Positions 28,317-38,129 of a stretch of DNA of 64,000 nt are shown here, piece after piece. Numbering within the stretch: the stretch's first letter is position 1; each line of letters starts with the position of its first letter. Below the pieces are notes generated by a model. The model did not search any database, had not been told where the DNA came from, and saw only the letters and a list, made by a program, of their open reading frames with translations. This stretch comes from CAVSSX01 sp963730735 (GTDB lineage: Bacteria > Actinomycetota > Acidimicrobiia > Acidimicrobiales > RAAP-2): positions 94,078-158,077 of the forward strand of contig CAVSSX010000010.1 of the NCBI GenBank assembly GCA_963730735.1. Reading direction: 5' to 3'. The position numbers were made by a program, and so were the translations under genes.

Positions 28317-28807
28317 CACAGCGCATCACCATCCGAGGTCGTTGCTCGCTGCGCCGAGGTCACGACGTCTCGCACCTGGGCGGCGCCCAGCACGACACCT
28401 TCGTCGACAACCCGAGCCGGCGCTCCCCCGATCAGGACGTAGAACGGCGGACCGGTGACCCGATAGGCGCGGAACGCCTCGTCGGACATGACGACGGTCG
28501 CGTCGTCGTGTGCCAACCCTTGCACTGCGTCGGCGCTCTCCGTTGTGGGACCACGGGTCACCAGGACGACGTCCACCGGGACGCTCCCACTCGCCACGAG
28601 TTCCCCCGCCCCCGACCACACATCGGCGCACCCGACACACGTCGAGGAGAGGAACAGGAGCAACAACCAACGGCCGTCGACGAGGGCCACGTCCACTGCG
28701 TCCCCGGAAGGGCTTACCCCGGAGAGTCCCGACGCCCTCGTGGCCGGGCGGTCCCGATAGGTCGGGACCGGCACCAAGCCGTCGAGGGGACCGGCAGGAC
28801 TACTCAA
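28316..28807 (-). CDS. Thioredoxin-fold protein with CVGC motif
   Basis: About 163 aa if started at TTG 28807, which overlaps the zinc-ribbon stop; conserved sequence only begins near VPVPTYRDRPATRA. The hydrophobic strand and redox motif WLLLLFLSSTCVGCADVWSG is a thioredoxin-like CXXC. A later segment GPPFYVLIGG resembles the cis-Pro loop region. No signal peptide or membrane anchor is clear. A role in disulfide or peroxide chemistry is plausible but unproven. It is coupled to yjbQ downstream. Confidence 0.6.
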   Translation of the reverse strand: MSSPAGPLDGLVPVPTYRDRPATRASGLSGVSPSGDAVDVALVDGRWLLLLFLSSTCVGCADVWSGAGELVASGSVPVDVVLVTRGPTTESADAVQGLAHDDATVVMSDEAFRAYRVTGPPFYVLIGGAPARVVDEGVVLGAAQVRDVVTSAQRATTSDGDAL

Positions 28808-29057
28808 TTGGCGGACCCTGGGTGCCCGGAGGCGAGGCCGGGACCTCGGCGGTCTCGTCGATCGCCTCGACGGAACGTCCGTGCCCGCACCAGCGGCAGG
28901 AGATCTCGTCGATGGTCTCGAACAGGACTTCTTCGTCCTCCACCTCGAGCTCCCCACCCACCGAATAGTGGTGGAAGCCCTTGGTCTGGCGGGTCGTGGT
29001 CACGTCGAAACGCGTCAGGTTGCCGCACGCCGTGCATCGGTACCGGGTCGTGGTCAC
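28800..29057 (-). CDS. Small double-CXXC zinc-ribbon protein
   Basis: 85 aa. Two knuckles, YRCTACGNLTRF near the start and ISCRWCGHG around residue 60, would bind one zinc. GTG 29057 is preceded by GTGAGGGAC and lies directly before the first Cys pair. The C-terminal 20 residues are Pro/Gly/Glu-rich. Function unknown; it heads a tightly packed run with the thioredoxin-fold and YjbQ genes. Confidence 0.7.
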   Translation of the reverse strand: MTTTRYRCTACGNLTRFDVTTTRQTKGFHHYSVGGELEVEDEEVLFETIDEISCRWCGHGRSVEAIDETAEVPASPPGTQGPPIE

Positions 29058-29128
29058 GTCCCTCACGGTACTCGCCGCGGCCCGATGCCCTACCACTCGA
29101 CGCGAGCGGCGCCGGAGTGAAGCACGGC

Positions 29129-29875
29129 TCAGAGACGGCTCAGGATCTCCGCCTTCTTCGCCTGGAATTCGCTCGCCGTCACGAGGCCCCGCCGAAACAG
29201 GTCGTCCAGCTCGATGAGCTGGTTGGCCACCGATGACGGTGCCGTCATCGACGTGATGATGGGTGAACCGTGCGGCGGCGTCGCCATGCCCGGGTACGAC
29301 AGGTGGACGATCGGTTCCCCCACCTCCCGAGGCGGCCCCGCTGGTCGGGGTACCGGGGCCGGCGGCACGACGTCGTCGGAAGGCCATTCGGGGCCCTGAG
29401 CCAGCCGATCGAGCTGATGGTTGAGGACCCGTTGGAACGCCCGGGGGCGCCGGACGTCGTTCACGACAATCCCGCCGTCCTCCCCTTCCACCTCGATCAC
29501 GACGCTCCCTGTCCCCAGCACGCGCTGGACCAGCGACTGCTGCGTGTGCACTTCGGTGACCCGCTGCAGCCGCACCTGAGCGACCTGTCGAGACGAGATG
29601 CCCCGACGAAGCACCAATCGGTTGGTGGTGACGATGAGGCTGGTCGTCGCCCATCGGATGATCCGCACGAGCAGCCAGACCACGGGGACGGCGACCATTG
29701 CCGCCAGCAACCAGCCGACGACCGACGGCGCCCCGGGGAACTCGGTGGCGATGGCGATCGCTGCGCCAATTGCCACCGCAGACAAGAGGGCCGGCCCCGT
29801 GAAGAACACCCAGTGGGGCCGAAGATCGACCAAGACCTCCTCATCATCGGAGAGCAATCGGCTCGAGATCGGCAC
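29129..29875 (-). CDS. Membrane bacterial-PH (bPH2) protein with C-terminal SHOCT domain
   Basis: 248 aa. Two membrane segments at about 23-45 and 52-75 (LLSAVAIGAAIAIA; GWLLAAMVAVPVVWLLVRII) are followed by a bPH2/YdbT-like domain (LIVTTNRLVLRRGISSRQVA, then TEVHTQQSLVQRVLGTGSVV). A Pro-rich linker leads to a C-terminal SHOCT helix pair (IELDDLFRRGLVTASEFQAK). SHOCT motifs mediate oligomerisation. It is probably a membrane scaffold; partner unknown. Confidence 0.82.
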   Translation of the reverse strand: MPISSRLLSDDEEVLVDLRPHWVFFTGPALLSAVAIGAAIAIATEFPGAPSVVGWLLAAMVAVPVVWLLVRIIRWATTSLIVTTNRLVLRRGISSRQVAQVRLQRVTEVHTQQSLVQRVLGTGSVVIEVEGEDGGIVVNDVRRPRAFQRVLNHQLDRLAQGPEWPSDDVVPPAPVPRPAGPPREVGEPIVHLSYPGMATPPHGSPIITSMTAPSSVANQLIELDDLFRRGLVTASEFQAKKAEILSRL

Positions 29876-30097
29876 TCCTCCCAGCGTACCGGTCGACCCA
29901 CTTGACCGGCGGTTTGTTCGTGCAGGGTCCGCCTTCTCGAGCGACGGACCGCCCTGAAACGGTGGGAGGACCGGAGGGAGAACGGCCCGTCACAACTGAG
30001 GTCGGCAGCCTCCCTCCAGCGTCAGCTGACCTCTCACAGCGGTCGGACCCTCCAGGGGCGCCCTAGCCACGGATGACCGAAAGAGGCCCTGGACCCG

Positions 30098-33000
30098 ATG
30101 ACCAGAATGAGGCCACGGACAAGGCCCCGACACGTTGTCATCGCTGCCGCAGGGGCGAGCGCGATCTTCATCACTTCACTGGTGGGGGTGTTCGCCGCAT
30201 CGACGGTCAAGCCATTGCCGGCGGCTGCAGATGGCCAGGTTCCTTGCGGACCCACTACACAGCCGCCGTATCCATCTGCAGGCTTCTGCGCTGACTACAA
30301 CGGGGACACGACGTGGTACGGAACCTACGGCCCGGGATTCCCAACTGCCCAGGGCTGGGGATTGTGCGCAGACCGACCGGCGAGCGGAGGTGGGTTTCCG
30401 GCTCCGGACTACTCCTATTCGCCCGGCGGCGCGCCATCCGGGGCCGGCGGTGACTGGAACGCCCTGGGGTTTGCCTTGAGCGAAGGCCAGGCGTACGGCT
30501 GGTGGAACGGTCAACCAGGGCAATTCACGTCCGATCAGGCCGCAGCAGCAGCCAAGATCCTTTACGACACCGTTGTGTGGGGAACTCCCACCCCGTCGAT
30601 GGACACCGGGGTTCTTGCGGCGTACGACGACTTCGACTCTTGGTTCAACGAGGCTCGAGGGATGAGCTCGTCGCCCCCGCAACTCAGCGTCGGACTGACC
30701 AGTAGCAGCAACTCCTTCGTTGGAAGCGCCACCGACGACATCCACCTCCAATTCCCTGGAACCGGGGCACCCCTCGTCGGCCAAGCGATGCTGCTGTCCA
30801 TCTCGAACGGAACCTTCAATACGCCCACAGGCCCCTCCAATATCGGAGCTGCGACCGACAGCGGCGGCAACATCGAGGTCCCGATCTACGCCACAAATTT
30901 CGAGCCCCATCACCGTGACGGTCACCAGCGCCGCAGGCGTCGGGCAGCCCGGCTTGGGCTTCTACCATCCGACGACCAGAGATCTAAGCGCTCAATTCCT
31001 GGCTGGGTTTCCAGCGCCGACCATCCTGGAAGCGACTCAGCCACTGACTTCCAGCGGCCAGCCTCAACTGCAGTTCGGGACCCTTTCCATTCAGAAGGCC
31101 GGCGACGACACCGGGTACTACGGCTTGGCCGGCGCCGAGTTTCAGGTCCTGCAGGGAACCACGGTCGAGGCCACCCTGACGACCGATGGGTCGGGGGCCA
31201 CTTCCTTCTCGCCGGAATTGGCCGTCGGGACGTACACGGTCCACGAGTTGACGCCACCGTCTGGGTATTCAGTCGCACCCGATCAGACCGTCACCATCAA
31301 TGCCGCAACGAACACCGTGGTCGACTTCACCGGCCCGGAAGAGGACCACGTTGTTCCGGCCTCGATCTCGATCGAAAAGGTCGACGCCGAAGGTGGCGGA
31401 CCTCTCGCCGGGGCAACATTCGACCTCCGCTACTCGACGGGAAACAATGGCGCCTACGACCAGGACCTCGGCACGTGTACGACCGGACCCAGCGGCACGT
31501 GCTCGCCGACCGGCAATGACGGGCCGGCAGCGTTCTTGCCTGGCGACTACCAGATAACCGAAGTAGCGACCCCGAGCGGCTTCTACCTCGATCCGACCAA
31601 AGCGGTTCAAAACCTTACGCTGGTTCCTGGCCAGGTCGGTCAAGCCGTCTTCGCGGATTTCTCGCTCGGGAGCTTGCAGATCGCCAAGAGCGGCGACGAC
31701 ACGGCCTACGTCAGCGTCGATGGCGCCATCTTCACGGTGGCCGGGCCCGCTCCCTCCACGGCCAACGTCGGCACGCTGACGATCGGAACGGACGGTCAGT
31801 CACCCGTTCTTGCTGGTCTGTCACCGGGCACCTACACGATCTCGGAGACCGCGCCGCCGCGGGGAACCAATCGATTTCTCCGGTCGCAGTAGCAGTCACC
31901 GTGGGTCACGCCACCACCTCCGTCGATGTCCTGGACCGGGTACTGCCGTCGACGCTCGGCCTGGAGAAGGTTGACCGCGAGAGTGGAGCGCCGCTCGCCG
32001 GTGCGGTCTTCGATGTGAAATTCGACCCTGTCGGTACCGGGACTTACTCCGCCGATCTGGGCACCTGCACCACCACATCGGCCGGCACGTGCACACCAGC
32101 AGGCAATGACGACGGCAACAGCCTCCTTCCCGGGAACTACCAGATCACCGAGGTCACCGCTCCACCGGGGTACGAGCTCGATTCCTCGACGGCCACCGAG
32201 GAGCTCACCCTCACGCCAGGTGAAGTGGGCAGTGCAACCTTTTCCGATCCCCGGTTCGTCGCAGCCAGCTTTCAGAAGGTGGCCGTCGGCAATGTCAACC
32301 TCGACGAGGTGGTCGACGCCGGAGCCGTGATCAATCTCACCTCCCCCGGCCCCGATGGGGCGGTCGTGACCAGTTGCACGACGGACACCCTCGGCCGCTG
32401 CACCACGACACCGGTACTGGTTGCCGGCCGGGACTATTGCTGGAGCGAAGCGACGGCTCCCACGGGACTTTCGCCTGGAGCGAACGGGTGCTTCACGGCA
32501 AGCAACTCCCAAGCCGCTCAACCAATCGTCGTGACCGACAACGGTGAGTTCGTGGCAATCGCAGCGAAGAAGGTCGACGCGGCCAATCCGACGTATCCGC
32601 TGGCCGGTGCAGTCCTCGACCTGTATCGAGTCGACGGGGGACACGGCCCGGGCACGATTCCTAATGCTCCACGCGGACTCGTCGCGCCCTCCGGAGACAC
32701 CTGGGTCGCCCGTGCCACCACAGATTCCAACGGTGCGGCGAACTTCCCCCTGCAGTTCCCGGGTTACGCCTATTGCGTGGTCGAGGAGCAGGCCCCATCC
32801 AACTACGAGCTCGACGTCACACCACGATGTACCGGCGTGCTCGGCGGAGCCGTCCAAGACCCGGCACCGGTGAACTGGATCACGGTCCCTGACGTAGAGG
32901 CGGCCGTGAATCTCCAGGCGCACAAGTTCAACGCTCTTGCACCCGCCACCTCCATTCCCGATGCCACGTACGACCTCTATGTCGAAGGGAAGGCGCCACC

Positions 33001-33739
33001 ATCCGGCGTCCCGTCCCCGCTTCCCCCTGACGCGGTGATCGAAGGTGGCGACACCTGGTACGCCCGGGGTACCACCAACAGCGCGGGAGTCCTCACCTTC
33101 ATCGTTCCGGCCGGCTTCTCATGGTGCCTTCTGGAGCACACGGCTCCGGTCGACTACTCACCAGATCCCGCACTGCACTGCACTGCGGTCCTTACTGCGT
33201 CCAGCACGCCGACAGAAGACTCGCTGGCACTGCCGGAAACCCTCTCGAACGTGATTCTCTCGGCCTACAAATTCAATTCGACCACGCCCAACACGGTGAT
33301 TCCCGGTGCAACCTACGAGCTGGTTGTCCACAATCCAGCACCACCTTCTGAAGTGGATCGCCCAGCTCCCCCAGGCGCCCCTGTTCCCGCGAATGAAAGC
33401 TTCTGGGCCGAAGGGACGACGGATGCCAATGGCCTCCTGTCCTTCAGCGTTCCCGCGGGCTCTTCCTGGTGTCTTCACGAAATTTCATCGCCGAGCGGGT
33501 ACCTCCCAGACCCTTCGTTCCACTGCACCGGCGTATTGACCACGGACTCGGTCTCGGCTGCGGCGACGATCGCCCTCCCTGAAACACCAGTACCCGGCTC
33601 TCTGGCCTTCACTGGTGGCCTCCCCCTCTGGAGCGCGGTGGGTGGTCTTGGCGGTGTCGTCGTAGGCGGAGGGATTTCCTTTGTCACACGGACTACTAGC
33701 CGCCGTCGACTCACCAAACGCCGAGAGGCAGATGACTAG
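30098..33739 (+). CDS. Large Cna-B/SpaA-type surface adhesin with LAFTG sorting signal (two frame breaks)
   Basis: About 1,213 aa once joined. Signal peptide (VVIAAAGASAIFITSLVGVF), a Cys-containing N-terminal domain of about 250 aa (WYGTYGPGF, GLCADRP, DWNALGFALSEGQAYGWW), then about eight SpaA/Cna-B modules. Each module starts near a Lys (LSIQKAGDD, ISIEKVDAE, LGLEKVDRE, AYKFNSTTP) and ends in a Glu-X-X-X-P turn (EVATPSGFYLD, EVTAPPGYELD), the residues that form internal isopeptide bonds. The C-terminus is LAFTGG, a hydrophobic segment and an RRRLTKRR tail: an LAxTG signal as used by class E sortases. Breaks at about 30900 and 31860 cancel each other. No sortase is in the window. GC content is visibly lower than the flanks, suggesting transfer. 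Confidence 0.82.
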
Positions 33740-35358
33740 CCGGCACTCGAGTCGATTCGCCTCGAGACCGAATCGCGCGTTTTGGCGAAGCGAGCGAGAA
33801 GACCGTCACGATCACCCGTGCTGGGTGTCCCTTGTCCTTCTCACGAGTGTTGCGACAGCTCTGGCTCTCTCGGCCTTAGGCGCGCCCAGCGCATTCGCTT
33901 CGGCACCGTCGGTGCTTTCGGCCGTGTGCCCCGGCCCGCAATGTCCCCTCACTTCTCCCACCCCTACGGAGCAGTCGTTCTCCGAGGATGTTTTGGCACG
34001 TATCAACCTCGAGCGAGCCGAACCGGCCCGGGACTATGTCGAAAGTGGCCACTCGATGAGCCTTCCCCCGCTTCGGTCGGATCCAGAACTTCAGCAGACG
34101 GCCCAATCCGCCGCCGAATATCTCGCCCGTACTGAACTGCTCGAAGGTTACGACGGCCCATTCCCCGGCGAGGAGGACGCCACCGGTGAAAACAGCGGCG
34201 GCCCGGGCTACGACTCCGCTGGAGAAGACTTGTCGGTAATGCAATCGCCAAGTCATGCCGCCGCCGTGCTCTCAGCGGCCTCGGACTATTGTCGGAGTGG
34301 GAGTCGCCTGCGACGCCCAGGGGCATGCATGGGAGGTCGAACTCTTCGGCGACGCCAATTCGTCTACGGCCTCGGCCGGGGAGGCTCGTCACCAGGCGCA
34401 ACTGGCATCTGATTCTGTCTTCGCCGTCTCGGACGGTTCCGTCAGTTCGGTCCAAGAGCCTCCTTCTGACGGCGGAGGCACCGATGACGCTCGATATGTG
34501 TTCCCGACGCAACCGATCGCCGCCGGAAGCCCCTACGCCTCGGGCGTCGACTGGACGTGCGCCGGGCCGACGTTCGAACCAGGCTCGGCTCCCACAGAAC
34601 CACTTCCTGGCCCCGTGACGGGCATCGCCGCCACGGGTGATGGCGCCGGCTACCTGCTCGCGAATGCGAGCGGGGCAATCGCCGTCCACGGTGACGCGAC
34701 ATTCCGAGGGTCTCTGGCGGGAACCCAACTGGCCGACCCCGTCGAAAGCATCGAGTCGACCTCAGACGGTGGAGGTTATTGGCTGCTTGGTTCGGACGGA
34801 GGAATCTTCAGCTTCGGAGACGCTCGCATGTTCGGATCCCTCCCGGCGCTAGCGTTAGGAGTCAACAACGTCGTCGGTATGTCACGCAGCGAGGACGATG
34901 CGGGCTATCTCCTAGTGGGCAGCGATGGAGGAGTCTTTGCGTTCGGAGACGTTGATTTCGCCGGCTCACTACCTGGACTCGGACTGAGGGTGAACGACGT
35001 TGCCGGCATTGTCCCCACCACTGACGGCCGCGGCTACTGGATGGTCGGAAGCGACGGCGGCGTCTTCGCCTTCGGCGATGCCGACTTTCTGGGCTCGCTT
35101 CCAGGACTCGGCATAACTACCAGCGACATCGTGGGCATCGTCCCGACCTCGGACGATCGTGGCTACTGGATGATCGGTTCCGACGGAGGGGTGTTCGCCT
35201 TTGGGGATGCCGGGTTCGTCGGTTCGCTCCCAGAGCTTGGAATCCATACTCGCGACATCGTGGCTATCGCCGCTTCACCAGTGAGCTCGGGATATTGGCT
35301 CGTCGGTTCAGATGGAGGAGTCTTTGCGTTCGGGGTTCCGTTCTACGGTGCAGACTGA
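33732..35358 (+). CDS. Secreted CAP/SCP-domain protein with six surface repeats (one frame break)
   Basis: ATG 33732 overlaps the adhesin's last codons, so translation is coupled. A long basic leader ends in a signal segment (VSLVLLTSVATALALSALGA). A CAP (SCP/PR1) domain follows (LARINLERAEPARDYV, PPLRSDPELQQTAQSAAEYL, then TIVGVGVACDAQGHAWEVEL). The C-terminal half has six repeats by my count (GYWMVGSDGGVFAFGDADFL core), the same repeat as on the amidase and GH12 proteins. The break at about 34265-34290 lies inside the CAP domain. Bacterial CAP proteins are poorly understood; an envelope role alongside the adhesin is likely. Confidence 0.8.
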
Positions 35359-35385
35359 GTCCGTCCGCCAGTGATTGGAAGCACC

Positions 35386-35691
35386 ATGTCGCATGTCGAT
35401 ATCGAACCGGATGCCCTGCGCGAGCGCCTGCGTTCCGGAGAAAATCTCTTCCTGCTCGACGTCAGGGAACCATACGAGGTCGAGGAATGGGCCTTCCCGG
35501 GGGCGCTAAACATTCCCCTCGGACAGCTGGGAAATCACACCGACGAGCTTCCGCAGGACCAGGTCATCGTGGCGATCTGTCATGCAGGTGTCCGCTCGGC
35601 GGCAGCGGCCGACGCCCTGAACGAGGCCGGCTGGAACGCCGAGAGCCTCGCAGGCGGGGTTGTCAACTGGGTGTCGACCGAGCCTGCCTGA
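35386..35691 (+). CDS. Single-domain rhodanese
   Basis: 101 aa. FLLDVREPYEVEEWAFPGAL and the active-site loop VAICHAGVRSAAAADAL, with catalytic Cys in ICHAG, mark a sulfurtransferase of the single-domain type. The active loop of six residues suits sulfur transfer rather than phosphatase action. ATG 35386 has GGAAG upstream; it lies 27 nt after the CAP-repeat gene but belongs to a different functional group. Confidence 0.9.
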   Translation: MSHVDIEPDALRERLRSGENLFLLDVREPYEVEEWAFPGALNIPLGQLGNHTDELPQDQVIVAICHAGVRSAAAADALNEAGWNAESLAGGVVNWVSTEPA

Positions 35692-35713
35692 ACGCCTGGT
35701 CGCCGGCTTCCGA

Positions 35714-36790
35714 TCAAGAACCGGCTTTGTCATCCACCGGGAATCCGAGGAGCTTCGATTCGGAGAGCCAAGGGTGCTCCGGCGCGAAGAGATGGACACC
35801 GAGGTCTCGTGAGATGTCCTCGCACACTTGGATCCCCCGAACGCTGTTGCCGAATCGGTCGAGCCTCGGAGAGTAGAGACCCAGGCCACCGACGCTCGGG
35901 AGCACCGCCATGATCCCCCCGGCGACACCGCTCTTGGCCGGCAGCCCAACCCAGTACGCCCATTCGCCCGAGTAGTCGTACATCCCACAGGTAAGGGTCA
36001 CGCTCAGGACGTCGCGCACGTACTGACGCTCCAACGCCACCTCGCCCGTTCGGGGGTTGACGCCGGCGTTTGCCAGCGTGGCGGCGATCTGCGCCAGATC
36101 GGCTGCCGACACCAGGACCGAGCACTGCTTCACGTAGAGGTCGATCGTTTCCTCGACCTTCTCACTCACGATGCCCCGGCTCAGCATCAGGTAGGCGATG
36201 CCCCGGTTCCGGTGGCCCGTGGCGAGCTCCGAACGATAGACGTCCTCGTCGATCTCGACCTCGCGGCCCAGGTAACGCCGGTAGACCTCGAGGATCTTCG
36301 CTAGACGATCTTCTGGTCCGTCCCCTTCGATGAGGTCGGTGGTGGCGATGGCGCCGGCGTTCACCATGGGATTGAAGGGTCGGTTGGCCACCTCATCGAG
36401 GACGATGGCGTTGAACTGCTCACCCGAGGGCTCGACGCCCACCCGCTGGAGCACCCGATCGCGCCCCCAGGTCTCGAGGGCCAACCCGTAGATCAGCACC
36501 TTGGAGATCGACTGGATCGTGAACTGGTCGTCGACGTCCCCCGCTCCGTCCACCTGGTCGTCGGTCGAGTGCACGGCGATGCCGAACCTCGAGGGATCAG
36601 CGGTCGAGAGCTCGGGGATGTACGAGGCGACCTCCCCCTCGTCGTTCCCCTGATGGCGACCATGGAGCTCCGTCAGGTACTGCTGGAACCAGTCGACTCG
36701 TCGCTGGTGGAGATCGGCGCCGAGCGCCGCCACCCGGCTCGCCCTGACTTGGCCCGGGGTCTGCTGTATGGATTCCTGCTCGGCTGCCAC
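35714..36790 (-). CDS. glsA: Glutaminase
   Basis: 358 aa serine-dependent beta-lactamase-fold glutaminase converting glutamine to glutamate and ammonia. The catalytic Ser-X-X-Lys is in FTIQSISKVLIYGLAL; other motifs are RPFNPMVNAGAIATTDLI, GHRNRGIAYLMLS, YVKQCSVLVSAADLAQIAAT and KSGVAGGIMAVLP. Slightly longer than the E. coli enzyme (about 310) because of an N-terminal extension and a C-terminal tail of about 20 residues. Divergent from the SDR gene at 36954. Confidence 0.93.
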   Translation of the reverse strand: MAAEQESIQQTPGQVRASRVAALGADLHQRRVDWFQQYLTELHGRHQGNDEGEVASYIPELSTADPSRFGIAVHSTDDQVDGAGDVDDQFTIQSISKVLIYGLALETWGRDRVLQRVGVEPSGEQFNAIVLDEVANRPFNPMVNAGAIATTDLIEGDGPEDRLAKILEVYRRYLGREVEIDEDVYRSELATGHRNRGIAYLMLSRGIVSEKVEETIDLYVKQCSVLVSAADLAQIAATLANAGVNPRTGEVALERQYVRDVLSVTLTCGMYDYSGEWAYWVGLPAKSGVAGGIMAVLPSVGGLGLYSPRLDRFGNSVRGIQVCEDISRDLGVHLFAPEHPWLSESKLLGFPVDDKAGS

Positions 36791-36953
36791 CTGTCGCCTC
36801 CCGGTCTCGGCGACCGCTCGCCGCCGACCGACCGGAGGGTAGCTCGGACAGCCCGACGCAGGTCACCGAGGCCAGGGGCCGAGGGGCGCCGAGAAGTACG
36901 CTCGCCTCGGGCCGGTGCGGCGCCGGAGGGTCGACGACATCGCAGGGGGGCAC

Positions 36954-37751
36954 ATGCCGGGTGACGAGAGTGCAGTTCCGGACTACGGGGCGCGCCTGCG
37001 TCTCGATGGGCGAAGGTTCCTCGTCGGAGGGGCCGGATTCGGGATGGGTCGACAAGCAGCCCATGCCCTGTCGGGACTCGGCGCCCGGGTCCTGTGCATC
37101 GACCTGATCGAAGAGCGGGCCATGGCCGTGGCCAAGGAGGTCGGCGGCACCCCGTGCGTGGCCGACCTCCGACAGGCCCCCGACGTCGCCCGGGCCGTCG
37201 GACAGGCTGAGAGTGAGTTCGGCGGGCTCGACGGGATCGTCGACATCGTGGGCGGCTCACGTTGGAGCACGATCGCCCAGATGACCGAGGACGACTGGGA
37301 CGGATCGTTCGATGACAACCTCCGCCACACCTTCCTGATGCTCAAATTCGGCGCACCGGCCCTGAAGCGCTCAGGTGGTGGACCCATCACGTTCGTGAGC
37401 TCGATCAGCGGCACCACGAGCTCCCCGTTCCACAGCGCCTACGGTGCCGCCAAGGCCGGCGTGGTCTCCCTGGTCCGCTCGGCGGCGGCCGAACTTCGAA
37501 GGGACAACATCCGGGTCAACTCGGTCGCCCCCGGACCCACCGCCACGCCCAGGATGATCGAGGCCACCGGTGAAACCGCCGACGGCACGCTCACCGGCTG
37601 GGGAGACCCGTCCGACATCGCGTCGGCGCTCCTGTTCCTCTCGAGCGACCTGGCCCGTCACGTGAGCGGCCAGACGTTCGCCGTCGACGGTGGCGCCACG
37701 GCGGAGTACCCAATGCCGCTGCCCGCCTCGATGACCGGCGCAGCCGAGTAG
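36954..37751 (+). CDS. Short-chain dehydrogenase/reductase
   Basis: 265 aa Rossmann-fold oxidoreductase. The cofactor loop is GGAGFGMGRQAAHAL (a variant of TGxxxGxG with the usual Thr replaced), followed by Asp in CIDLIEERAM that favours NAD(H). The catalytic triad is Ser in TFVSSISG and Tyr-X3-Lys in YGAAKAGVVS. C-terminal VSGQTFAVDGGA is typical. ATG 36954 follows GCAGGGGGG. Substrate unknown. Confidence 0.87.
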   Translation: MPGDESAVPDYGARLRLDGRRFLVGGAGFGMGRQAAHALSGLGARVLCIDLIEERAMAVAKEVGGTPCVADLRQAPDVARAVGQAESEFGGLDGIVDIVGGSRWSTIAQMTEDDWDGSFDDNLRHTFLMLKFGAPALKRSGGGPITFVSSISGTTSSPFHSAYGAAKAGVVSLVRSAAAELRRDNIRVNSVAPGPTATPRMIEATGETADGTLTGWGDPSDIASALLFLSSDLARHVSGQTFAVDGGATAEYPMPLPASMTGAAE

Positions 37752-37762
37752 CTCGACGTCGC

Positions 37763-38113
37763 TCACTCGTCGATCGGCGCCCCGAAGCGGACCACGTTGC
37801 CATCGAGGTCGACGTGTGAGCCCTCTCGCATACCCCACTCGGTGTTCGAGACCGGCCGAGTCACCCCGCCGATGCCGGAGCGGCTCCACTCGGCGAAGAG
37901 TGCGTCCGCATCCTTGACGTACAAGTACGCCGACCTCGAGTGGACGTGGGGGTCGTAGTCCGACTGCTCGGTCAGATGAAGACTGACCTTCCCCCGATCG
38001 GCGAAGCCGTAGCCACCACCGCTCCACGGTCGGACCCTGAAGCCCAGTGACCGATAGTGATCGAGCGCCCGATCGAGATCACCGACGGCGAAGATCGGCG
38101 AGAACGAGGTCAT
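37763..38113 (-). CDS. VOC/glyoxalase-fold protein, bleomycin-resistance type
   Basis: 116 aa single VOC unit: FSPIFAVGDLDRALDHYRSL, GFADRGKVSLHLTEQ and SHVDLDGNVVRFGAP. The pattern (aromatic and His pocket, DPDGN-like turn) resembles bleomycin-binding and antibiotic-sequestering proteins, but few metal ligands are evident. ATG 38113 is preferred because it lies just after the epoxide-hydrolase stop; an upstream start would overlap it. Confidence 0.8.
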   Translation of the reverse strand: MTSFSPIFAVGDLDRALDHYRSLGFRVRPWSGGGYGFADRGKVSLHLTEQSDYDPHVHSRSAYLYVKDADALFAEWSRSGIGGVTRPVSNTEWGMREGSHVDLDGNVVRFGAPIDE

Positions 38114-38129
38114 TCGAGGTTTCGAGGCG

